Positions 27,501 through 37,736 of a stretch of DNA of 46,578 nucleotides are shown here, piece after piece (the first letter of the stretch is position 1; each line of letters opens with the position of its first letter). The translations under genes and the position numbers were made by a program. The notes below the pieces were generated by a model. It was not told where the DNA came from and did not search any database. It was given only the letters and a program-made list of their open reading frames with translations. The DNA comes from Cellulomonas endophytica (GTDB taxonomy: Bacteria; Actinomycetota; Actinomycetes; Actinomycetales; Cellulomonadaceae), in NCBI RefSeq assembly GCF_004123805.1, contig NZ_RWJX01000030.1, forward strand, positions 1-46,578, given 5' to 3'.

Positions 27501-27575
27501 CACGAGCGCCGCGGGGGCGACGAGGACCCGTCCGTCGCCCCTCTCAGGTCATGGGGGCCCCTCTCGGGTGCCGCG

Positions 27576-28097
27576 TCAGGCCCCGTCTGCCGTCCCGCCG
27601 GGGCCGGCGTCCAGGCGCGCCCGCAGCCCCGGCCACGCCTCGCCGAACGCGACGAGCAGCGGACGCGCCGCGACGTCCTCGACCGCCACCCACGCCATGG
27701 CGAGGGACTCCGGGTCGGTGACGGCCGGCTCCAGGGTCCGCGCCTCCTCGGCGAGCACGGTCGTGTAGGACCAGTCCCCGTGGTCGAGGAGGTGGGTGCC
27801 GAGCACCCGCACGCCGGCCGGGTCGAGGCCGGCCTCCTCCCGCGCCTCCCGCAGGGCCGCCGCCACGGGCGTCTCGTCGGGCTCCCGCGCGCCGCCGGGG
27901 ATGCCCCACGTGCCGCCCTGGTCGCTCCACCCGACGCGGTGCTGGAGCACGACGTGGCTGACGGGCGCGCCGGGTGCCGGCCGCCGCGCGAGCAGCAGCC
28001 CGGCCGCGCCGGCCAGGCCCCAGTGCCGGCGCCCGCAGCGGCACTCCACCCACCCGTCGCCGGGCCGCCGGGGCCGCGGCGGCGGACGGTCCGTCAT
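27576..28097 (-). CDS. NUDIX hydrolase
   Basis: The 173-residue protein contains a complete Nudix box from about residue 70, [20 protein letters not shown] followed by EAGL, fitting GX5EX7REUXEEXGU. The N-terminus has a CRCGRRHWG motif seen in related actinobacterial Nudix proteins. It should hydrolyse a nucleoside diphosphate linked to another group; the substrate is unknown. ATG 28097 overlaps the stop of the carboxylase alpha-chain gene (ATGA), so the two are translationally coupled, suggesting but not proving a link to acyl-CoA metabolism. No CoA-specific Nudix signature was recognised. Confidence 0.88.
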   Translation of the reverse strand: MTDRPPPRPRRPGDGWVECRCGRRHWGLAGAAGLLLARRPAPGAPVSHVVLQHRVGWSDQGGTWGIPGGAREPDETPVAAALREAREEAGLDPAGVRVLGTHLLDHGDWSYTTVLAEEARTLEPAVTDPESLAMAWVAVEDVAARPLLVAFGEAWPGLRARLDAGPGGTADGA

Positions 28098-29893
28098 CGG
28101 TCGACGATCTCGCAGAGCGCGGTGCCGGCCGCCACGGTGCTGCCGACGGTCGCGGTCAGGGCGCTGACGGTGCCGGCGCGGTGCGCCAGCAGCGGCTGCT
28201 CCATCTTCATGGCCTCGAGCACCACCACGAGGTCGCCCTCGGCCACCGTCGCGCCCTCCGCGACCGCGACCTTGACGATCGTGCCCTGCATGGGTGAGGC
28301 CAGGACGGTGCCGCCGCCGGCCGCGGCCCGCGTGGGGGCGGCACGCCGGGCGGGGCGGCGGGCGGGCCCGGGACGGCGCCCGCCCCCCGCGGCGCCGAGG
28401 GCGAGCGCCGCGGGCAGCACGACCTCGAGACGCTTGCCCCCGACCTCGACGACGACGCGCTCGAAGGCCGGCTCGTCCTCGTCCTCCGGGGAGGGCGCGG
28501 GAGCCGGCGCGGACCCCCGGGACCCGAGCGCCGCCAGCCGGCCCGCCATCTCGGTCTCGATCCAGCGGGTGTGCACGGCGAACGGCTGCGCGGGGTCCTC
28601 GGGGACGAAGTCGGGCTCGTCGAGGACGGCGACGTGGAAGGGCACCACGGTCGGGATCCCGCCGACCTCGAGCTCGGCGAGGGCGCGGCGGGCGCGCTGG
28701 GCGGCCTGCGTGCGCGTCGCGCCGGTGACGACGAGCTTGCCGATCATGGAGTCGAACGCCCCGGAGACGGAGTCGCCCTCGACGACCCCGAAGTCGCAGC
28801 GCACGCCGGGGCCGGAGGGCAGGCGCAGGGTGCTCACGCGGCCGGGCGCGGGCAGGAAGCCGGCGGCGGGGTCCTCGCCGTTGATGCGGAACTCGAAGGA
28901 GTGGCCGCGCGTCTCCACGTGGTCGTAGCCCAGGGGCTCGCCGTCGGCGATGCGCAGCTGCTCGCGCACGAGGTCGATGCCGCTGACCTCCTCCGTCACG
29001 GGGTGCTCCACCTGCAGGCGCGTGTTGACCTCGAGGAAGGAGACGGTGCCGTCGGCGCCGACGAGGAACTCGCAGGTGCCCGCGCCGACGTAGCCCGCCT
29101 CGCGCAGGATCGCGACGGAGGAGTCGACGAGCAGGCGCTCCTGCTCGGCCGTGAGGAAGGGCGCGGGCGCCTCCTCGACGAGCTTCTGGTGGCGGCGCTG
29201 CAGGGAGCAGTCGCGCGTCGAGACGACGACGACGGTGCCGTGCGCGTCGGCCAGGCACTGGGTCTCCACGTGCCGGGGGCGGTCGAGGTACTTCTCGACG
29301 AAGCACTCGCCGCGCCCGAAGGCGGCGACCGCCTCGCGCACCGCGGAGTCGTACAGCTCGGCGACCTCGTCGGCCGCGCGGACGACCTTGAGCCCGCGCC
29401 CGCCGCCGCCGAAGGCGGCCTTGATGGCCACGGGCAGCCCGTGCTCGGCGACGAAGTCGTGGATCTCGTCGACGGACGTCACGGGGTCGGGGGTCCCGGC
29501 GACGAGGGGCGCGCCTGCGCGCTGCGCGATGTGGCGGGCGCTGACCTTGTCGCCGAGCGCGTCGATGGCCGAGGGCGGCGGGCCGATCCAGACGAGCCCG
29601 GCGTCGAGGACCGCCTGCGCGAACTGCGCGTTCTCGGCGAGGAAGCCGTAGCCGGGGTGCACGGCGTCGGCGCCGGCCCGGCGGGCCACGTCGAGCAGCT
29701 TGCCGATGTCGAGGTAGGTCTCCGCGGCGCGGGAGCCCCCGAGGGCGAAGGCGGCGTCGGCGAGGCGGACGTGGGGGGCCTCGCGGTCCTGGTCGGCGTA
29801 GACGGCGACGGACTGCAGCCCCGCGTCCCGGCACGCGCGGACGATGCGGACCGCGATCTCCCCGCGGTTGGCGACGAGGACGCTGGTGATCAC
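28094..29893 (-). CDS. accA3: acyl-CoA carboxylase alpha chain: biotin carboxylase plus biotin carboxyl carrier domain
   Basis: The alpha subunit uses ATP and bicarbonate to carboxylate its own biotin, which then serves beta subunits making malonyl- or methylmalonyl-CoA. The 599-residue protein has the biotin carboxylase N-domain ([20 protein letters not shown]), the ATP-grasp Gly-rich loop [29 protein letters not shown] in the active site, a Pro/Ala-rich linker, and the carrier domain with the biotinyl lysine at about 563 in EAMKMEQP. The GTG at 29893 is set by TACGGT 6 bases upstream; the frame is open further but conserved sequence starts here. The length matches mycobacterial AccA3. It heads a coupled pair with the NUDIX gene. 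birA, needed for its activation, is 7 kb away. Confidence 0.95.
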   Translation of the reverse strand: MITSVLVANRGEIAVRIVRACRDAGLQSVAVYADQDREAPHVRLADAAFALGGSRAAETYLDIGKLLDVARRAGADAVHPGYGFLAENAQFAQAVLDAGLVWIGPPPSAIDALGDKVSARHIAQRAGAPLVAGTPDPVTSVDEIHDFVAEHGLPVAIKAAFGGGGRGLKVVRAADEVAELYDSAVREAVAAFGRGECFVEKYLDRPRHVETQCLADAHGTVVVVSTRDCSLQRRHQKLVEEAPAPFLTAEQERLLVDSSVAILREAGYVGAGTCEFLVGADGTVSFLEVNTRLQVEHPVTEEVSGIDLVREQLRIADGEPLGYDHVETRGHSFEFRINGEDPAAGFLPAPGRVSTLRLPSGPGVRCDFGVVEGDSVSGAFDSMIGKLVVTGATRTQAAQRARRALAELEVGGIPTVVPFHVAVLDEPDFVPEDPAQPFAVHTRWIETEMAGRLAALGSRGSAPAPAPSPEDEDEPAFERVVVEVGGKRLEVVLPAALALGAAGGGRRPGPARRPARRAAPTRAAAGGGTVLASPMQGTIVKVAVAEGATVAEGDLVVVLEAMKMEQPLLAHRAGTVSALTATVGSTVAAGTALCEIVDR

Positions 29894-29899
29894 CCGCCG

Positions 29900-29905
29900 A
29901 CCGTA
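29900..29905 (-). promoter_or_regulatory. -10 element of accA3 (TACGGT)
   Basis: TACGGT on the minus strand ends 6 bases before GTG 29893, with no SD; predicted leaderless start. Confidence 0.6.
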
Positions 29906-29913
29906 ACGCGCGC

Positions 29914-29927
29914 GGGACCTCGGTCCC
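29914..29927. promoter_or_regulatory. perfect palindrome overlapping the accA3 promoter
   Basis: GGGACC, TC, GGTCCC lies 8 bases upstream of the accA3 -10, in the -35 region. A near-identical copy lies upstream of the VKOR gene at matching spacing. It could be an operator; no regulator is known here. Confidence 0.45.
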
Positions 29928-30038
29928 GGGACGCCGCCGCCGTCGTCCGGAACACTGTGCGCCCGCCGCAGCCGGGCCGACCCCCGTTTGTGGGATCCCG
30001 ACGAGGACACCGTCCCCGCGGCCGTCCCCGGGGCCGGA

Positions 30039-30791
30039 TCAGGCCCGCACGGTGCCGGGACGCCACAACGCGACGAGCGGGACGCCGACCTCGGCGAGCA
30101 GCTCGCGCAGCAGCGGCAGGCCCACCCCGACGACGGCGTGGAAGTCCCCCTCCACGCCCGTGACGAACGGCCCGCCCAGCCCGTCGACCGTGAAGGCGCC
30201 CGCGACGGCGAGCGGCTCCTGCGTGGCGACGTACGCCTCGACCTCCTCGTCGGACAGGTCCGCGAAGTGCACGACGGTCGAGGCGGTCGCGCCCACGGAG
30301 GAGCCCGTGCCGGACCCGCCGTCGACGGGGGCGGGCCGGGCGTCGACGAGCCAGTGCCCCGTGTGCAGCGTGCCCGTCCGGCCGCGCATCGCGCGCCAGC
30401 GCTCCCGGGCGTCCGCGGCGTCCGTCGGCTTGCCCCAGATCCTGCCGTCGAGCTCGAGCATGGAGTCGCAGCCGAGCACGAGCAGGTCCTCGTCGGCGCC
30501 GGCGGGCGCGGTGGCGCCGGTCTCGTCGCCCGCGTCCGGCCCGGCGGCAGCCGCCTCGGCGGCGAACGGGTCGACCTCGCCGGCGGCGACGCGGGCGGCG
30601 ACCGCCTCCGCCTTCGCCTGGGCCAGGAGCAGCACGGCGTCCGCGGGCCCGAGGTCCCCGTAGCGCTCGCGGCCGGCCCGGAGCGCGGCGTCCTCGTCGA
30701 CGGCGGACACGACGACGAGGGGGTCGATGCCCGCGGCCGCGAGGGTGCTGCGGCGCGCGGGGGAGGCGGAGGCGAGGAGCAGGCGGGTCAC
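30039..30791 (-). CDS. maf: Maf family nucleotide pyrophosphatase
   Basis: Maf proteins hydrolyse noncanonical or modified nucleoside triphosphates (dTTP/UTP/CTP or m7GTP classes) to monophosphates. The 250-residue protein starts [21 protein letters not shown], the phosphate-binding signature, and has [19 protein letters not shown] with the catalytic Asp and [14 protein letters not shown] near the end. It is longer than the usual 190-210 residues because of Ala/Gly/Asp-rich inserts at about residues 73-100 and 155-170. GTG 30791 follows TACGCT by 7 bases, indicating a leaderless start. Maf lies next to carboxylase genes in the mycobacterial order too. Confidence 0.93.
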   Translation of the reverse strand: MTRLLLASASPARRSTLAAAGIDPLVVVSAVDEDAALRAGRERYGDLGPADAVLLLAQAKAEAVAARVAAGEVDPFAAEAAAAGPDAGDETGATAPAGADEDLLVLGCDSMLELDGRIWGKPTDAADARERWRAMRGRTGTLHTGHWLVDARPAPVDGGSGTGSSVGATASTVVHFADLSDEEVEAYVATQEPLAVAGAFTVDGLGGPFVTGVEGDFHAVVGVGLPLLRELLAEVGVPLVALWRPGTVRA

Positions 30792-30798
30792 GGCGGCG

Positions 30799-30804
30799 AG
30801 CGTA
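30799..30804 (-). promoter_or_regulatory. -10 element of maf (TACGCT)
   Basis: TACGCT on the minus strand ends 7 bases before GTG 30791; no SD. Confidence 0.55.
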
Positions 30805-30843
30805 ACGACCGGGACGACGGCCGGCACCGGGCGGCCTCCCGGC

Positions 30844-30913
30844 CGGCACCCGGGCCGGCACCCGGGTCGGCACCCGGGTCGGCACCCGGGCGGCACCCGG
30901 GCGGCACCCGGGT
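30844..30913. repeat. six 11-12-bp direct repeats in the divergent maf-VKOR gap
   Basis: CGGCACCCGGG repeats head to tail, four units with an extra C or T (12 bp) and two of 11 bp, plus a degraded copy just before. The array is noncoding and lies about 40-110 bases upstream of the maf -10. Confidence 0.9.
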
Positions 30914-31003
30914 CGGAGGACCCAGGGACCTCCCAGGCCCGCGGGGGCATCATGGACGCCGCGGACGCCGCCCGGACGCCGCCCGGACGCCGGTCGGGCC
31001 CCC

Positions 31004-31017
31004 GGGACCTCGGTCCT
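31004..31017. promoter_or_regulatory. second copy of the accA3 promoter palindrome, upstream of VKOR
   Basis: GGGACCTCGGTCCT differs from the accA3 site only in the last base, and the shared 14-mer CGGGACCTCGGTCC is exact. It ends 7 bases before GACGGT (31025-31030), a possible -10 for VKOR. Confidence 0.4.
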
Positions 31018-31097
31018 CGCCGGGGACGGTGCGGCTGCCGATGGGTGGGTGGACGGCCGCCGGCAGGGGCGGGCCGACGAGGGGACGGGGACGCACG

Positions 31098-31811
31098 GTG
31101 GGCGCGACACGCACGGCGCACGAGGAGGTCCCCCTGGACCCGGACCCCGCCGACGGCACCGGGCCCGACCGCGAGCCCGACCGCGAGCCCGACCCCGACC
31201 CCGACCTGCTGCGCCCGGCCCCGCTCGCCTGGCGCCGCCGGACGGCCGTCGAGATGGTCGTGTCCGGGATGCTGGGCCTCCTCGCGTCCTTCGTGCTGTC
31301 GGTCGAGGCCGTGACGCTGGCGGCGGACCCCGGTGCCGCGCTGGCGTGCGACATCAACGCCGTCATCTCCTGCGGCAAGGTCGCGCTCAGCGACCAGGCC
31401 GCGCTGTTCGGGTTCCCCAACGCGTTCCTGGGGCTGGCGGCGGAGGCGGTCGTCATCACCCTCGCCGTGGCGCTGCTCGGCGGCGTCACGTTCCCGCGCT
31501 GGTACATGCTCGCCGCGCAGGCCGTCTACACGGCGGGCCTCGTCTTCGCGTACTGGCTCTTCTACGAGGCCTACGTGAACATCGGCGCGCTGTGCCCGTG
31601 GTGCCTGCTCATCACGGTGACGACCACGCTGGTCTGGGCCGGCCTCACGCGGATCAACGTCCGCGACCGGCACCTGCGCCTGCCGGGGCCGGCCGGGCCC
31701 GCCGCGCGGCGGTTCGTCGCCGCGGGCAACGACTGGTTCGTCACCGTCGCGGTGCTCGTGCTGCTCGCGGCGGTCGTGCTCGTCAGGTACGGCCCGTCGC
31801 TCGTCGCCTAG
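31098..31811 (+). CDS. vitamin K epoxide reductase (VKOR) family membrane protein
   Basis: This 237-residue protein begins with an acidic, Pro-rich cytoplasmic segment that includes EPDREPDPDPD, followed by five hydrophobic helices. VKOR family features are the loop cysteine pair in LACDINAVISCG and the quinone-proximal CxxC in ALCPWCLLIT. These enzymes pass electrons from periplasmic thiols to quinones, keeping a DsbA-like partner oxidised for disulfide formation. No thioredoxin domain is fused and no DsbA gene lies nearby. The start is uncertain: GTG 31098 has purine-rich sequence upstream, while ATG 31041 would add 19 Gly/Arg-rich residues. Its 3' end overlaps the convergent hypothetical gene by 29 bases. 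Confidence 0.85.
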   Translation: MGATRTAHEEVPLDPDPADGTGPDREPDREPDPDPDLLRPAPLAWRRRTAVEMVVSGMLGLLASFVLSVEAVTLAADPGAALACDINAVISCGKVALSDQAALFGFPNAFLGLAAEAVVITLAVALLGGVTFPRWYMLAAQAVYTAGLVFAYWLFYEAYVNIGALCPWCLLITVTTTLVWAGLTRINVRDRHLRLPGPAGPAARRFVAAGNDWFVTVAVLVLLAAVVLVRYGPSLVA

Positions 31812-32253
31812 GACGGGCGGTCGGCCCGTCGCCGGCCGCGCCCTCGTCCGCCGCCGCGACCGTCGCCCACCACGCCGCGTAGGGGCCGGTGCGGGCCAGG
31901 TGCCGCGTGAGGTCGGGCGCCCCGTCGTCCCACCAGACCGGGCCCCGCTCGCCCAGGGCCGTCTTGGCGGCGTCCACCCGGGCGCGGGCGGCGTCACGGC
32001 CGGCGGTGTCGCCCGCGGCCAGCGCCGCCGCCTTCGCCCGCCGGGCGCCCATGAGCTCGGTGACCAGGCGCGCCCGCTCGCCGGGATCCAGCGACGGGTC
32101 CGACCGGCGCCACAGCCGCCCACGGACGACGAGGTACCGGCCGTCGGGCGTGACGAGGGGGCCGACGGCCGCCGCGGGCGTGCCCGGGGGGACGCCGCCG
32201 GGGACGGGCGCGGGCGCCCCGGCCCGGGTGGCGACGTCGTCGGCGGGCGTCAG
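31783..32253 (-). CDS. uncharacterised protein with WWDDGAPD motif, probable CTG start
   Basis: This 156-residue frame has strong actinobacterial codon use and a conserved-looking centre: RYLVVRGRLWRRSDPSL, LMGARRAKAAAL, ARARVDAAKTALGERGPVWW and DDGAPDLTRHLARTGPYAAWW. I recall similar small hypothetical proteins in other bacteria, but no function. There is no ATG, GTG or TTG before the conserved region. CTG at 32253 overlaps the upstream DUF885 stop as CTGA, which mimics the coupling seen elsewhere, so it is taken as the start. The end overlaps VKOR tail-to-tail by 29 bases. Confidence 0.65.
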   Translation of the reverse strand: MTPADDVATRAGAPAPVPGGVPPGTPAAAVGPLVTPDGRYLVVRGRLWRRSDPSLDPGERARLVTELMGARRAKAAALAAGDTAGRDAARARVDAAKTALGERGPVWWDDGAPDLTRHLARTGPYAAWWATVAAADEGAAGDGPTARPRRRATGRT

Positions 32254-33956
32254 GACGGCACGACCGCGGTGCGCAGCACGTCGAGCGGCAGGGAGCCCAG
32301 GGCGAGCGCGCGGTCGTGGAAGCCGCGCACGTCGAGGGTGCCGCCCGCCGCGGTGGCGCGGGCCTCGGCGTCGGCGCGCACGCCCTGCCACAGCCGGGCG
32401 CCGATGAGGTAGGACGGCGCCTGCCCCGGCCAGCCGAGGTACCGCAGGTGCTCGAAGCGGACCTGCGCCGGGTCCATCGCGAGGTTCTCGCGCAGGAACG
32501 CGCCCCCGGTCTCCCAGTCCCAGGTGCCGCCGCCCCAGCGCTCCGGGACGGGCAGCCCGAGGTGCGTGCCGATGTCGAAGACGACGCGGGCCGACCGGAA
32601 GCGGCGGCTCTCGAGCAGGCCGAGCCGGTCGGCGGGGTCGTCGAGGAAGCCCATCTCGGCCATGAGGGTCTCGGCGTAGAGCGCCCAGCCCTCGCCGTGG
32701 CCCGACACCCAGCACTGCATCCGGCGCCAGGAGTTCAGCGAGCGCTCCGCCACCGCGCGGCCGAGCTGCAGGTGGTGGCCCGGGACGCCCTCGTGGTAGA
32801 CGGTCGTGCGCTCCCGCCAGGGGGAGAACGAGGTGACGCTCTCGGGCACGGACCACCACATGCGCCCGGGACGGCTGAAGTCGTCGCTCGGGGGCGTGTA
32901 GTAGATGCCACCCGTGTGCGTCGGCGCGATCCGGCACTCGAGGGCGCGCAGGGGCTCCGGGATGGTGAAGTGCGTGCCGTCGAGGGCGTCGACGGCCGCG
33001 TCCGAGACCTCCTGCATCCACCGCTGGAGGGCGTCGGTGCCCTCGAGGCGGCGGGCGGGGTCCGCCTCGAGCAGCGCGGTCGCGGCGGCGAGGTCGGCGC
33101 CCGGCCCGGCGATGGTGGCGGCGATCTCCGCCTGCTCGGCGATGACCGCGTCGAGCTCGGCGACGCCCCAGGCGTACGTCTCCTCCAGGTCGACGGCCGA
33201 GCCGAGGAAGGCCCGCGACCACAGCGCGTACCGCTCGCGACCGACCGCGTCCTCCTGCGGCGCGCGCGGCGCCAGGTCCTCGCGCAGCGTCCGGGCCAGC
33301 CCGGCGTAGGCCTCGCGCGCCCCCGCGGCGGCCGCGGCGAGCTCCTCGCGCAGGCTCCCGGGGACGTCCGTGGCGCGGCCCGCGAGCTCCGTGAAGAACG
33401 AGCGTGCCGGGTCGGCCAGCTCCTCCGTCTGGGCGACGACGTCCTCGACCTGCCGCAGGGCGGCCACCTGGCCCGCGTCCGCCGCGCGGCGCAGGGAGGC
33501 GCCGTACCCGGCGAGCGAGGCCGGCAGCGCGCGCAGGCGGCGGGCGACCACGTCCCAGTCGCCCTCCGTGGACGTGGGCATGAGGTCGAAGACGTCGCGC
33601 ACGCCCTGCGCCGGGGACGCGATGGTGTTGAGGTCGCGCAGGTCCTCGCCCGCCGCCGCGAGCTCCAGCCCGATGCCGATGCGCTCGCGCATGGCCTCGA
33701 CCGTCACCCGGTCCGTCGCGTCGAGCTCGGTGCCGGGCCGGGCGACGAGGGCCTCCAGCGCCGCGAGCGTCCGGCGGGCGGCGGCCTCGCGGGCGTCGTG
33801 GCCCTCCGGCGAGAAGTCCGTCATCTCCGCGTCGTAGCCCACGGCGCCGACCGAGGTGGCCGTGATGGGGTCGAGGCGGCAGGTGGTGCGGAAGTACTCC
33901 TCCGCCAGGTCGTCGACGGGGGAGGGCGTGCGGGGGGAGGGCTGCGTGCGGCTCAC
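32250..33956 (-). CDS. DUF885 family putative metallopeptidase
   Basis: The 568-residue protein belongs to the DUF885 family, thought to be zinc carboxypeptidase-like. The metal-binding motif is HEGVPGHHLQLG at about residue 387, with further conserved segments CWVSGHGEGWALYAE and GWPGQAPSYLIG. No signal peptide is visible, so it is likely cytoplasmic. GTG 33956 follows TAGGGT by 6 bases. That TAGGGT begins with the stop codon of the accE gene upstream. Its stop overlaps the CTG of the next gene. Peptidase function is inference from the family. Confidence 0.9.
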   Translation of the reverse strand: MSRTQPSPRTPSPVDDLAEEYFRTTCRLDPITATSVGAVGYDAEMTDFSPEGHDAREAAARRTLAALEALVARPGTELDATDRVTVEAMRERIGIGLELAAAGEDLRDLNTIASPAQGVRDVFDLMPTSTEGDWDVVARRLRALPASLAGYGASLRRAADAGQVAALRQVEDVVAQTEELADPARSFFTELAGRATDVPGSLREELAAAAAGAREAYAGLARTLREDLAPRAPQEDAVGRERYALWSRAFLGSAVDLEETYAWGVAELDAVIAEQAEIAATIAGPGADLAAATALLEADPARRLEGTDALQRWMQEVSDAAVDALDGTHFTIPEPLRALECRIAPTHTGGIYYTPPSDDFSRPGRMWWSVPESVTSFSPWRERTTVYHEGVPGHHLQLGRAVAERSLNSWRRMQCWVSGHGEGWALYAETLMAEMGFLDDPADRLGLLESRRFRSARVVFDIGTHLGLPVPERWGGGTWDWETGGAFLRENLAMDPAQVRFEHLRYLGWPGQAPSYLIGARLWQGVRADAEARATAAGGTLDVRGFHDRALALGSLPLDVLRTAVVPS

Positions 33957-33962
33957 CCTCCG

Positions 33963-33968
33963 ACCCTA
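33963..33968 (-). promoter_or_regulatory. -10 element of the DUF885 gene (TAGGGT)
   Basis: TAGGGT on the minus strand ends 6 bases before GTG 33956. Its TAG is the stop codon of the acyl-CoA carboxylase epsilon gene. The CGGAGG between it and the GTG is too close to act as SD. Confidence 0.6.
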
Positions 33969-34256
33969 GCCGCGGGCGCTCCAGCGCCACGCGTCCGGGC
34001 CGGGCGCCGGCACCGCCGACCGGCGCAGCGCCGCCGCGCGGTCGGTCCAGCGCGGCGCGGCCGGGGCCGGTGCCGCGGCGCGGTCGGCCGCCGCCCCGGC
34101 GCTCGAGGCCGCGACGAGACCCGCGACGAGCGCCGCGAGCTCGACCTCGTCGGGCGTGCCGCGCACGACCTGCACGTGCGGCACGTCCGCCACCTGGCTG
34201 CGCCCGAGGGGCACGGCGGACGGGTCGGCGCCGGCCGGCGCGAGGGGCTCGCTCAC
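33966..34256 (-). CDS. accE5: acyl-CoA carboxylase epsilon subunit
   Basis: Epsilon subunits are small actinobacterial proteins that bind and stimulate acyl-CoA carboxylase complexes. The 96-residue product has VQVVRGTPDEVELAALVAGL in the middle and ends PDAWRWSARG, both typical of the family; the long Ala/Pro linker between is also usual. GTG 34256 overlaps the stop of the His-rich gene (GTGA), so translation is coupled. In most genomes it directly follows the beta subunit gene; here another gene lies between them. The symbol follows mycobacterial AccE5. Confidence 0.85.
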   Translation of the reverse strand: MSEPLAPAGADPSAVPLGRSQVADVPHVQVVRGTPDEVELAALVAGLVAASSAGAAADRAAAPAPAAPRWTDRAAALRRSAVPAPGPDAWRWSARG

Positions 34257-34992
34257 CGCTCGTCGTCCTCGTCCTCGTCGTCGTCGTCGCCGAAGGCGAC
34301 CGGTCCGCCGCGCGCCGTGCCCCACTCCGACACCGCGAAGCCCGCCTGCGCCAGGCGCTCGGCGATCTCCGCGCCGCCGGCGTCGACGAGGTCGAGCGCG
34401 GAGTCGTAGGTCCGGTCCGCGGGCGGCGGGCCGACGACGAAGCCCAGGTGGAAGGTCTCGACGTCGCCGGCGACCGGGCCGCCGTCCTCGTCGTCCTCGC
34501 CGTCGTCCCACGCCATCCCGGTGAGGTCGGGGTGCAGCCCGAGCCGCTCGTGCAGCAGGTCGTAGAGGCGGGCGTTGAGGCTGCCGACGCGCTGCTCGAG
34601 CGCGAGGACGCGGGGGTCCTCGTCGGCCTCGGAGGCGCCGAACTCCGCGCGCACCCCGACCGCCGTGCCGACGTAGGCGTGCAGCACCTGCGCCAGCTCG
34701 TCGACGAGCGCGTGCAGCGGCGCCGGGTCGACGCCCGTGAGCGGGGCGGAGCCGTGCGTGCGGGCGTCGTGCTCGTCGTCGTGGTCGTGGCCCACGTGCG
34801 GGTCGTGCCCCGCCGGGTCGTGGGCGCCGTGCCCGTCGGGCCCGTGCCCGCCGGGTCCGGTCGCGGCGGCCTCGTCGGGCGTCCCCTGCTCGTCGGGCAT
34901 CCCGTGCTCCTCGCGCTCGTCGTGCGTGTGCTGCTCGTCGTGGTGCTGGTCCTGGTGCGGTCCGTCCTGCCGGCGGCCGGGCCCGCCGCCCC

Positions 34993-34996
<4 letters not shown>
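34253..34996 (-). CDS. uncharacterised His/Asp-rich protein inside the carboxylase operon
   Basis: This 247-residue product lies between the beta and epsilon subunit genes and overlaps both by four bases (GTGA at each end). Three regions are visible: an N-terminal third very rich in His, Asp and Glu (pieces such as [14 protein letters not shown] and [14 protein letters not shown]), a central helical domain ([22 protein letters not shown], then [20 protein letters not shown]), and an acidic [11 protein letters not shown] tail. No family was recognised. The His-rich part could bind Zn, Ni or Co, which is inference. An alternative start is ATG 34900 with GAGGAG 6 bases upstream; GTG 34996 is preferred because the intervening codons have the same strong codon bias and composition. 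Confidence 0.7.
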
Positions 34997-36714
<1,718 letters not shown>

Positions 36715-36721
36715 CTGGCCC

Positions 36722-36727
36722 ACGGTA
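36722..36727 (-). promoter_or_regulatory. -10 element of accD5 (TACCGT)
   Basis: TACCGT on the minus strand ends 7 bases before ATG 36714; no SD. Predicted leaderless start. Confidence 0.6.
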
Positions 36728-36851
36728 GTTGTCGGCTCCCACAGGGCACGTGGAGGGCGGGCACCTGTCTGGCCCGGGCGTGTCGGTGGAAACCTCCAAA
36801 GCCGAGGCCGGTGGGTGGCGCCGGGCCGTTCCCCCGCACGGCGCGCCCGGG

Positions 36852-36857
36852 CAGGAT
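36852..36857 (+). promoter_or_regulatory. candidate -10 of birA (CAGGAT)
   Basis: CAGGAT ends 6 bases before ATG 36864 with no SD. It lacks the leading T, so it is a weaker match than its neighbours. Confidence 0.4.
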
Positions 36858-36863
36858 GGCGCC

Positions 36864-37721
36864 ATGACGGACGCCCGCGACCCGCTCGACGCCGAGGCCC
36901 TGCGTGCGCGCCTCGCCGCCCCGGCCGGACCCCTGGCCCGGCTCGAGGTGGTCGGGCGCGCCGGCTCGACGAACGAGGACCTCGCCGCCGCCGCGCGCGC
37001 CGACGCCGCCGCCTGGCCGGCGCCGGCGCTGCTCGTCGCGGACCACCAGAGCGCGGGCCGGGGGCGGGCGGGCCGCGGCTGGTCGACGCCGCCGGGGGCC
37101 GCCGTCACGGCGAGCCTGCTCGTGCGCCCCGCGGCCGACGCCGGGCTCGTGCCGCTCGTCGGCGGCCTCGCGGCGGTGCGGGCCCTGGCGGACGTCGGCG
37201 TCCCGGGCGCCCGCCTCAAGTGGCCGAACGACGTCCTGCTGCCGGCCGGGGCCGCCGGTGCGCTCGCGGGGTGGGGGCCGTGGCGCAAGGTCGGGGGCGT
37301 CCTGGCGCAGGTCGTCCCGCCCGCCGCCGGCGAGCCCGGGCCGCCGGCCGTCGTCCTCGGCGTGGGGCTGAACGTCGACCAGGGGGCGGAGGAGCTGCCC
37401 GTGCCGCACGCGACCTCGCTGCGCGCGGCCGGAGCCCGCGTGCGCCGGGAGGACCTGCTCGTGGCCCTCGTCCTGCGGCTCGACGAGCTCCTGCGCGCGA
37501 TGGCCGGGGCTCCGGGTGAGGTCGTCGCCGCCGTCGCGGGGGCCTGCGCGACCCTCGGCGAGAGCGTCCGCGTCGACGCCGCCCCGGGCAGCGACGTCCC
37601 GCCCCTCGTCGGCCGGGCGACCGCCCTGCGGGACGACGGCGCGCTCCTCGTCGAGACGGCCGACGGGACGACGGTCGCCGCCCTCTCGGGTGACGTCCAT
37701 CACGTGCGCACGGGTGCGTGA
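36864..37721 (+). CDS. birA: biotin--[acetyl-CoA-carboxylase] ligase
   Basis: BirA joins biotin to the carrier lysine of the carboxylase alpha chain through biotinyl-AMP. The 285-residue protein has [12 protein letters not shown], the biotin/ATP loop [14 protein letters not shown], the catalytic-core LKWPNDVLL and KVGGVLAQV, then a small SH3-like C-terminal domain. There is no N-terminal helix-turn-helix, so it is a monofunctional (group I) ligase and not a repressor. ATG 36864 has CAGGAT 6 bases upstream; in-frame starts back to 36729 are rejected. It is divergent from accD5, and its substrate AccA3 is encoded nearby. Confidence 0.95.
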   Translation: MTDARDPLDAEALRARLAAPAGPLARLEVVGRAGSTNEDLAAAARADAAAWPAPALLVADHQSAGRGRAGRGWSTPPGAAVTASLLVRPAADAGLVPLVGGLAAVRALADVGVPGARLKWPNDVLLPAGAAGALAGWGPWRKVGGVLAQVVPPAAGEPGPPAVVLGVGLNVDQGAEELPVPHATSLRAAGARVRREDLLVALVLRLDELLRAMAGAPGEVVAAVAGACATLGESVRVDAAPGSDVPPLVGRATALRDDGALLVETADGTTVAALSGDVHHVRTGA

Positions 37722-37723
37722 TC

Positions 37724-37729
37724 TAGTCT
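37724..37729 (+). promoter_or_regulatory. -10 element of the adenylate cyclase gene (TAGTCT)
   Basis: TAGTCT ends 7 bases before GTG 37737 and starts 2 bases after the birA stop; no SD. Predicted leaderless start. Confidence 0.6.
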
Positions 37730-37736
37730 CGTCGCC

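Noticed and set aside
30844..30913. Possible CRISPR array at the maf/VKOR gap
   Set aside because: Units are 11-12 bp with no spacers and no cas genes nearby; it is a simple tandem repeat.
36715..36723. GTG start for accD5 at 36723
   Set aside because: It overlaps the TACCGT -10 element, so ATG 36714 is preferred.
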